Shown here in pieces: positions 5,994-11,937 of a DNA stretch of 21,242 bases. Made by a program: the position numbers and the translations under genes. How positions within the stretch are numbered: position 1 is the first letter of the stretch; the number at the start of each line of letters is the position of its first letter. The notes under the pieces were generated by a model. It saw only the letters and a program-made list of their open reading frames with translations. It did not search any database and was not told the origin of the DNA. The stretch comes from DASPXY01 sp038227745 (GTDB lineage Bacteria > Planctomycetota > Planctomycetia > Gemmatales > Gemmataceae), in NCBI GenBank assembly GCA_038227745.1, contig JBBRPS010000057.1, positions 1 to 21,242 of the forward strand, in the 5' to 3' direction.

Positions 5994-8090
5994 TCACGGT
6001 TCGACGACCAGCGTCACGCGGCCGCCGGGGATGAGCCGGCCGGCCGTGTGCTGCGGCGTCTCGGGGTTCTGCACGTTGACCGCGATGCGCACCCGTCCGG
6101 CATCCAGAGCCGGCTCGACGTTCGTCAGGGTCAGGGGCTGCCCCTTGCCGTCCGTGCGGATGCGGTGATTGCGGACCATCTCGCGGTCGGGGATCTGCCA
6201 CAGGTAGACGTAGCCGTCCTTCGTACCGGAGACGGCCAGCGTGCCGTCCGGCGCGAACGCGGCGCTGGTCACCGCCGAGCGCTCGCTGGTCACGAGCTGG
6301 CGCACCTCGTAGGCGCGCGAGTTCGCCGTCGGCGCCCGCCATAGCTGCATCCGGCCGTCGGTCTCGCCGGCGGTCAGGATCAGCGAGGCGTCGGGCGAGA
6401 ACAGCGCCAGCGTCTCGAACGGCGTGGCCGCCGACGGATTGGTCAGGCCAGCCTTGGTCTCCTGGTCCGCCACGCCGAGGATCTGCAGCGTGCGGCCCTG
6501 GTCGAAGATCATCAACCGGCCGTCGCTGCTGATGCCGGGGAAGGCGACGCTGCCGCCGCGGCCCTGGACCGGACGGCCGACCAGTTTCGCCCCCTTCTCG
6601 TGCAGCTCCCATACCCGCAGCGTGTTGTCGCGGGCGGCGGAGACGAGCTGGCCCTGCGGCGTGAAGTTCAGGGCCGTGATCGTGCCCTGGTGCGGGTTGT
6701 TGACACCGTGCGGCGCGTCGAAGGGGTACTTCTCCTTCCAGGTCGCCGTCTCCCACAGGCGGATGGTGTTGTCCTGCCCGCCGCTGGCAAACCACTTGCC
6801 ATCCGGGCTGAAGGCCAGGGCCGTCACTGCGTCGTGGTGGGCGCCCAGGATCTCCTTGACGAGGTTCTTGCCGGCCGCGGCGTCGAGGTCCCAGACGCAG
6901 ATGCGGCCGTCCGACGTGCCGGCCAGGCACAGGCTCCTGTCGGCCTGCGCGGGGCTGCAGGCGACGACGCGGACCGGGGCGGTGTGGTGCAGCTCGGCGA
7001 TGGGACCGCGTTGGGAGCGGCGCCAGACGCAGACGGTCTGGTCCTCGCTGCCCGAAACGAAGCGCGGGTCGTTGGGCTGCTTGCGGTCAAACGCGACCGC
7101 CACGCTGTTGATCTCGCCGCGGTGGGCCTTGAGCCAGGGCAGCGGGTCCATCGGCTCGGTCGGCTCGATGATGACCTTCTGGCCGGGCTTGAGCGTCCCC
7201 ACGTACTGGGCCTCGGCGGCGCCCTCGACGCGCAGGCGGCTGAGGTTGTATAGCTGCATCACCGACTCGAGGTTCTTCACGCCCTCGCCCTTGTTCTTGT
7301 AGATCTTCATGATCCGGCTCTTTCCGGGGATCATGCAGCGGATCTGGTAGAGGGACAGCTCGGCCTCGGCCTGGTGGAACTCGATGATGGAAAGGTTCAC
7401 CCCCTCCTTCTTGCTCAGCTCCTCCTGGACGTGCTTGTCGCGCGTCAGCACGGCGGCGCTGTAGTCCTCCGCCGGCACGACGCCGCCGCCGTTCCGCTTG
7501 AGTTGGTCGAGACGGTCGAGCCGCGCCTGGGCCTCCTTCGCCATGAAGGTGGCGGCGCTGTGGTCGGCCTCAGCGGCCTTGATCTTCGCCCGCTTGAATA
7601 TGCGGTCGTTCAGGGCCTTGACCGGATCGACCAGGCCGAGCATGTCGCCCTCCTCGACGATGTCCCCTTCGTCCCAGCGCTGGTAGGTCAGGGTCATCTT
7701 CTTATCGCCGACGGGGACCTGGACCGTCGGGAAAGTCCGCCCCTTGATCGGGTCCTCCTCGTAAATCTGCTTGCCGAGGAACATCACGATACCTTCCTTG
7801 GGGCTGGCGACCTCCTGCTGATCGAAGGGCTTGAGGTGGCAGTCGGAGATGACGATCTCCTTGTGCCGCCCCGGCGTCTGGACCGTCTCGTCCTCGATCG
7901 GCGGGGCGGCCGGCGGGTTGACCGCGGCATAGAGCGGGCCGCCCAGCTCAACCTTCGGGGCCGTCGCGACCGGGTTGTCGGGATCCGGATCGGGCTTGCT
8001 TTCGCCTGCCCAACCGAACAGGTCGAACCACCACGCCGCGCCGCCAAAGACGGCCAGCGCCAGCACCAACGTCACGAAGAAACGGCCCAT
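5994..8090 (-). CDS. HlyD-family adaptor with inserted seven-bladed WD40 propeller
   Basis: A 698-residue protein; second gene of the cluster. An N-terminal signal or anchor (about 3-20, FFVTLVLALAVFGGAAWW) is followed by a Pro/Asp-rich linker. Next comes an adaptor module with a lipoyl-like half (about 87-155, EVASPKEGIVMFLGK...EGDIVEEGDMLGLVDP), a helical hairpin (about 157-245), the second half (about 250-285) and the start of a beta barrel (about 286-312). A block of WD40 repeats follows at about 315-640. Blades end in VCVW, ICVW, IRLW, LRVW, MQLW and VYLW, with one degenerate blade near 510-540. The last 50 residues (GRVRIAVNVQNP...GRLIPGGRVTLVVEP) look like the remainder of the adaptor barrel, so the propeller interrupts that domain. 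GGAGGG 6-7 nt before the ATG supports the start. The signal places the propeller outside the inner membrane, where WD40 domains are uncommon. Probably co-transcribed with its two neighbours. Confidence 0.87.
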   Translation of the reverse strand: MGRFFVTLVLALAVFGGAAWWFDLFGWAGESKPDPDPDNPVATAPKVELGGPLYAAVNPPAAPPIEDETVQTPGRHKEIVISDCHLKPFDQQEVASPKEGIVMFLGKQIYEEDPIKGRTFPTVQVPVGDKKMTLTYQRWDEGDIVEEGDMLGLVDPVKALNDRIFKRAKIKAAEADHSAATFMAKEAQARLDRLDQLKRNGGGVVPAEDYSAAVLTRDKHVQEELSKKEGVNLSIIEFHQAEAELSLYQIRCMIPGKSRIMKIYKNKGEGVKNLESVMQLYNLSRLRVEGAAEAQYVGTLKPGQKVIIEPTEPMDPLPWLKAHRGEINSVAVAFDRKQPNDPRFVSGSEDQTVCVWRRSQRGPIAELHHTAPVRVVACSPAQADRSLCLAGTSDGRICVWDLDAAAGKNLVKEILGAHHDAVTALAFSPDGKWFASGGQDNTIRLWETATWKEKYPFDAPHGVNNPHQGTITALNFTPQGQLVSAARDNTLRVWELHEKGAKLVGRPVQGRGGSVAFPGISSDGRLMIFDQGRTLQILGVADQETKAGLTNPSAATPFETLALFSPDASLILTAGETDGRMQLWRAPTANSRAYEVRQLVTSERSAVTSAAFAPDGTLAVSGTKDGYVYLWQIPDREMVRNHRIRTDGKGQPLTLTNVEPALDAGRVRIAVNVQNPETPQHTAGRLIPGGRVTLVVEP

Positions 8091-8148
8091 GGCTGGCCCT
8101 CCAAAGAAGTTGTTCGCACTCAGAGCAGTTCGCGATGGCGTGCCCTGA

Positions 8149-8203
8149 GAGGGCGAGGCTCCCGCCGAGTCCCCACGTGCGGCTCGGCGGGAGCCTCGCC
8201 CTC
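8149..8203. repeat. Perfect 21-bp palindrome
   Basis: Arms 8149-8169 and 8183-8203 are exact inverse complements (core GGCGAGGCTCCCGCCGAG) around a 13-nt loop. It lies in the 231-base gap between the GAF-adaptor and WD40-adaptor genes, so it would be transcribed within the operon. It might attenuate or stabilise the mRNA. From memory this sequence type is a dispersed repeat in Gemmataceae genomes. Confidence 0.8.
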
Positions 8204-8262
8204 CCCGGACAGCGGATCCGGAATCGGAACCCGGCGAGCGGGCAGGTGCTGGTTTCCCCCCT

Positions 8263-8282
8263 CTCCCCTGTATTCAGGGGAG
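8263..8282. terminator. Short perfect hairpin after the GAF-adaptor gene
   Basis: CTCCCCTG (8263-8270) and CAGGGGAG (8275-8282) enclose a 4-nt loop, about 40 bases downstream of the minus-strand stop at 8322. No T-run follows on the minus strand, so it may be an mRNA-processing or pausing hairpin, or part of the repeat that fills this gap. Confidence 0.35.
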
Positions 8283-8321
8283 GGACAGGATTCCCTGTTG
8301 CTCGCCTAACCGGACCATGAA

Positions 8322-10448
8322 TCAGAAGAAGAAGACAACGTGCTCGTAAAGGAATTCCCACACCCCGTGGAACAGGGCGTAACCCATCGCCCGCTTGCCG
8401 CAGCGGATGCGGGTGTGGACGTCCGTGCCGGTGATGAGCAGGTTCGTCGGCAGGCGGGATTCCCTGGGAATGTCCTCGCCGCTGATGCGCACCCACGCGA
8501 GCACCACCGGCTCCTGTTCGTTGTTCTCGTTACGGTCGGGGGCGGCCTGCGGGGAGACCCGGTTGCGCTTCAGCTTGCCGCGGTAGGTGGACGTGGGTTC
8601 GGTGGCCAGCAGCAGATCGACGTCGAGCTCGTCCCCCTGCCCGACGGCGTTGAAGGCCTTGAGGACCTGGCCGATGTTCTTCTGCGGGATCTTCAGCTCG
8701 ATCTCCCATTCCTCGGCGCGCCGGACGCCCGGGGAGACCTTGCCGACCGTGAGGATCGGCTGGGCCGGCTTGATGTTGGCGCCGACCAGCTCCTCGCGGA
8801 AGTTCGGCGTCAGGATGATGCCGTCGAGCGGCGAGCGGAGCCGGAAGACGCCGAGGTTCTGCAGGTCGGCGTTGAACAGCTCGCGCTTGTCGCGCAGCAG
8901 CTGCGCTTCTTTGCGGTAGGCGGCGTCCGCCTCGGCGAGCTGGATTTCGAGGTTGATCTTCTGCGACGGATCGCGTGTCGTCTGCAGTTCGCGCTTCAGG
9001 GGAACCCGCTTGTTCTCGGCGCCGTTGATGCTGCCGAGCAACTCCGTCATGTCCTTCGCCAGGTCGGGGGAGAACATGGTGGCCACTTCCTGACCCTGGC
9101 GGACGTAACTGCCCGGCATCAGGCCCTGAGGGAACTCCCTGACGACGGCGTCGGCGGGGGTGAACACCCCACCCCGGAACCGCGGCAGGAGCTTGCCGTT
9201 GGCCTCCATGCGCAGCGGGTAGGGGACGAAGATCATCGCCAGCACCAGGGCCACGACCAGCACGCCGACGATGCTCATGATGGCGCGGGCCTTGCCGCCC
9301 AGGCCTTCCTGCACGCGGGCCAGCGGCACCCAGAGGAAGCGCATCGGGATGCGCTTGTGCTCGGCGGCGTTGTAGAGAGCGGCGGTGGAGTGTCGGCCGA
9401 CGACTTCGAGGCGGGCGACGAGCTGCTCCGGCGCGGTCTGCGGCTCGAACGCCTCCATGAGGATCGCCGAGCGGGCCGGCTTCTTGTTCTCCTGCTCGCG
9501 CTCGTCGCGCAGCGGCAGACACACGAGCAGTTTGCTGTTGCTCTCGGCGAGGTAGCCATCGAGCGCCTTGATGACGGCGGGCGGCAGGCTGTCGTCGCGG
9601 GTGCCGGTGTAGACGAGCTTTTCGTCCCAGGCGAGCACGGCGTCCATCAGGGTGCGCAAGAGCTGGACGAGGTTGGAGCGCTTCTCGACGACATCGGCGC
9701 CGCTGATGGCCTCGATGAAGACGCGCCGACCGTGGCGGATGCCGACGCTGACGCGGTCGCACTCGACGAGGCGGCGGCCCTCGTTGGCGACGAGGTAGGC
9801 GACCTCGGTAGGGTTGAGGCTGTTGTGGACCTGGCGGGCGAACGCCTCGAGCTGCGTCCAGACCTGCTGCTGGCCGACCATCTGGCGCAGCTGGTAGTTG
9901 CGCGTGTAGCCGGAGGCGAGGCCGGACATGCGGATGAGGAACTGCAGGAAGCCGCGCTGGGCGTCGGGGCCGCGGTGCGGGTCCTGCCAGATCTCGACGA
10001 TGCCCTCGATCTGCTTATCGACCATGATCGGGGCGAGGAGGATGACGAAGTCGGTCGGGTTGCCGGCGGTGGCGTCGGCCCCGCCGCCGGCGCCGTCGGC
10101 GGCCGGGCCGGCGATGCACTGCGGCGGGATCAGGCAGGGCTGGGCCTTCTTGAAGGCTTCTTCGAGGAGCTTGTTGTGCGTCTCGCGGCAGGACTCGTCC
10201 TTGTCGAGGCCGACATGCCGCATGTTGATCTGGTATTGCAGTTGCAGGTTGCCCTGCGGCGTGCGCAGCCAGACGGCGCCGGCGGGGGCGGCGACCGCGG
10301 ACAGCACGCGCTGGAGGAACTCGCCGTAGTACTGGGCCGGGGCGAGGTCCATTTCCGAAAGGTGGGCGATCTCTTCCGCCAGGCGGTTGATCTGGCGGCG
10401 CGCCTGTTCGATCAGGTTGACTTCGTTGGGGTCGGGGCCGGCACTCAC
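8322..10448 (-). CDS. Tandem GAF-domain membrane protein with C-terminal HlyD adaptor
   Basis: A 708-residue protein; first gene of the cluster. An N-terminal helix (about 8-35) is followed by two GAF-like domains, about 36-178 and 196-360. The first has a low-complexity Gly/Ala insert at 113-130. Each keeps the alternating strand pattern (for example FVILLAPIMVDKQIEGIVEIW and KLLVCLPLRDE...ARSAILMEAF). One membrane segment (about 389-409, IMSIVGVLVVALVLAMIF) leads into the adaptor module: a barrel/lipoyl half (about 415-457), a helical region (about 460-532), the second half (about 533-570, FRLRSPLDGIILTPNF) and a C-terminal barrel to about 690. The topology implies GAF domains in the cytoplasm and adaptor outside, so an internal signal could gate an envelope complex. 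The start is GTG at 10448 with GAGGT 5-6 nt upstream. No cyclic-nucleotide-binding signature could be identified, so the GAF ligand is unknown. Confidence 0.85.
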   Translation of the reverse strand: MSAGPDPNEVNLIEQARRQINRLAEEIAHLSEMDLAPAQYYGEFLQRVLSAVAAPAGAVWLRTPQGNLQLQYQINMRHVGLDKDESCRETHNKLLEEAFKKAQPCLIPPQCIAGPAADGAGGGADATAGNPTDFVILLAPIMVDKQIEGIVEIWQDPHRGPDAQRGFLQFLIRMSGLASGYTRNYQLRQMVGQQQVWTQLEAFARQVHNSLNPTEVAYLVANEGRRLVECDRVSVGIRHGRRVFIEAISGADVVEKRSNLVQLLRTLMDAVLAWDEKLVYTGTRDDSLPPAVIKALDGYLAESNSKLLVCLPLRDEREQENKKPARSAILMEAFEPQTAPEQLVARLEVVGRHSTAALYNAAEHKRIPMRFLWVPLARVQEGLGGKARAIMSIVGVLVVALVLAMIFVPYPLRMEANGKLLPRFRGGVFTPADAVVREFPQGLMPGSYVRQGQEVATMFSPDLAKDMTELLGSINGAENKRVPLKRELQTTRDPSQKINLEIQLAEADAAYRKEAQLLRDKRELFNADLQNLGVFRLRSPLDGIILTPNFREELVGANIKPAQPILTVGKVSPGVRRAEEWEIELKIPQKNIGQVLKAFNAVGQGDELDVDLLLATEPTSTYRGKLKRNRVSPQAAPDRNENNEQEPVVLAWVRISGEDIPRESRLPTNLLITGTDVHTRIRCGKRAMGYALFHGVWEFLYEHVVFFF

Positions 10449-10770
10449 GGGTGACCTCGGGAGATCGGGACAGGGATAGGAGCGAAAAAGCTTTACAAAG
10501 CAAAACTACATCGTAACGGGGGTCGGGAAAGCGGGCAAGGGTTCGGAGAGAGGAAAGTGTGGTTTCCTACCCTCGCGGGTGGCCACGTCCGCCCAGCCCG
10601 GTCCTCGGGTGGCCCGGTGGATGAGAGGGCCGTTCCTGTGGACTACCCGCTGCAGCGCCTCAGGTTTCAGTATAACCGGAATCCGCCAGCCCGAAATGAA
10701 CAAACCGAGAATCCCTGAGTTTTTCGCCCCGGTTTTTTCCCGATTACCGCGGTAGTCGGCAGCGCGGGCT
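10449..10770. other. Intergenic region upstream of the adaptor cluster
   Basis: A 322-base stretch with no supportable gene. It should hold the promoter of the three-gene adaptor cluster. The best -10 candidate on the minus strand is TATACT (10669-10674), about 220 bases before the GTG start, without a good -35 box. Reading plus, T-runs occur at 10718-10722 and 10733-10738, beside a small self-complementary sequence around TACCGCGGTA (10745-10754). A motif GGGTGGCC occurs twice (10577-10584 and 10607-10614). Confidence 0.4.
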
Positions 10771-11133
10771 TCACTCCTCGCGGCGCCCGGAGTTCTCTCT
10801 CTCCCCTTCCCAGGTCAAGATCCCCAGCATGAGGTCGCACGGATCCATGGGGGTGCAGGGCAGCGGCCAGTTGAAGCGCTCGGCGGCGGCGAGTTGGCAG
10901 GCGGCGCCGGGGTCGCCCTGGTGACACCACAGGAAGACGAAGCGGCCGATGGCGCGGCCACGCCGGCACAGGCGGCCCACCTCGGCGCGGGCGTGTGGCT
11001 CGGCGACGCTGTCGGCGAGCTGTTCGGCCTGCTCGACGAGCCACTCGACCAGCACGCGCGCCTCGGGGTCGCCCAGGCCGCGGGTCAGGTTGTCGTTGTC
11101 GAGGATCGGGCTGAGTAACGGTTTGGAGAGCAT
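10771..11133 (-). CDS. Hypothetical protein, 120 residues
   Basis: I do not recognise this protein. The ATG at 11133 has a G-rich AGGGGGG tract ending 3 nt before it; the open frame extends further upstream, but that part is Arg/Pro-rich and looks non-coding. The sequence is mostly helical in appearance, with an acidic helix (DPEARVLVEWLVEQAEQLAD, about 26-45), a basic segment (RRGRAIGR), a hydrophobic FVFLWCHQ stretch, and a tail ending in charged residues. It has three Cys residues in its centre and C-terminal half but no clear metal motif. There is no signal peptide or membrane segment. It lies alone between the adaptor-cluster promoter region and the tRNA gene. Confidence 0.55.
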   Translation of the reverse strand: MLSKPLLSPILDNDNLTRGLGDPEARVLVEWLVEQAEQLADSVAEPHARAEVGRLCRRGRAIGRFVFLWCHQGDPGAACQLAAAERFNWPLPCTPMDPCDLMLGILTWEGERENSGRREE

Positions 11134-11405
11134 TTTCCCCCCTGCGTTTCCTTGCGGGCCTCTCCGGCCAGTGGGGGGCAGGCGACACGCCCACCCCCGC
11201 GGTCGGAACGCCCCCAGCCTGCCGGCCCGCTGTCCGCGCGGCCTGCGGCCTTTCCAGATGTCCAGACGTACCCGTACCGGCGACCCCCGCCGGGCCCCAG
11301 GCGCGACGATTTCCCAGCGAATCCCTTCGATTAATGAACGGAGGGGCGGGACTATAGCCGCCGGCTCGCGGCGCTGCAATGGCAAAAGCCAGGTGAGCGG
11401 AAAAG

Positions 11406-11476
11406 CTACCCCGCCTGGACTCGAACCAGGAATGGAGGAACCAAAGTCCTCTGTGTTACCATTACACCACGGGGTA
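11406..11476 (-). tRNA. trnQ: tRNA-Gln (anticodon TTG)
   Basis: Read on the minus strand, 71 nt fold into a complete cloverleaf. The acceptor TACCCCG pairs with CGGGGTA, the D stem is GTGT/ACAC, the anticodon stem GAGGA/TCCTC carries loop CTTTGGT with anticodon TTG (plus-strand 11442-11444), and the T arm is CCTGG-TTCGAGT-CCAGG. The discriminator base is G, and the first pair is U-A, both typical of glutamine tRNAs. The 3' CCA is not encoded, so a CCA-adding enzyme is needed. Confidence 0.96.
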
Positions 11477-11937
11477 GTGGATTCGGTTAACCCATTTTAG
11501 CAGCTGCGGTCCTGTCCGCCACGTGAACGCCAGTGCATTTTTGGGCGCTATCCTGTCGCCGGCCGAGTTCCGCATCTCTCTCCGTCATGGCCCGGTCGTA
11601 CGGCCTGAGACGCCTCGCGTATCCGTGGGCCGGAACCCGGCCGATCCGCGTCCTCTTCCGGATACGCATAACCTGATCCGTCTCCCCGACCGTCACCATT
11701 CCGGCGACCCGTGCCGCCGCCGTCGAGCCGGTCCCCGTGGCTCTTTGCCGCGACTTTACGGCGAAGCGGTCGGCGCCCGGGCACCGATAAACAGGAGCGG
11801 ATGACGTGTCCGGACGACCGCGCCTTCAAGGATGAGGGTGACCCCCCGGAGCGCCAGCATCGATCCCCGGGAGAGTCTCTCCGCGCATCTTTGCTGCTGG
11901 CGTGCAGAACAGGCAAGTTCCTCATCAGGGATGATAC
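11477..11937. other. Intergenic region, no gene seen
   Basis: This 461-base stretch lies between the tRNA and the 918-residue protein gene. Frames across it show no recognisable protein. A 70-codon frame from an ATG at 11801 has AGGAG upstream but runs into the next gene in a different frame with Ser/Arg/Pro-rich composition, so I reject it. An inverted repeat GCGTATCCG (11617-11625) / CGGATACGC (11659-11667) encloses a further GGCC-rich hairpin and could be a leader structure or regulator site. Confidence 0.45.
11494..11499 (-). promoter_or_regulatory. -10 box candidate for tRNA-Gln
   Basis: TAAAAT on the minus strand lies 17 bases before the mature tRNA 5' end, a suitable distance for a short leader. 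No good -35 hexamer is found at the expected spacing. Confidence 0.3.

Noticed and set aside
8340..10454. 704-codon plus-strand frame opposite the GAF-adaptor gene
   Set aside because: Composition is repetitive (Arg/Val/Leu/Asp-rich), without motifs. The opposite strand has GAF and adaptor domains and a good start.
10714..10755. T-runs next to a TACCGCGGTA palindrome as a terminator of the 120-residue gene
   Set aside because: The T-runs are on the plus strand, so on the minus strand, where the gene ends, the palindrome is followed by A-runs. No plus-strand gene ends here.
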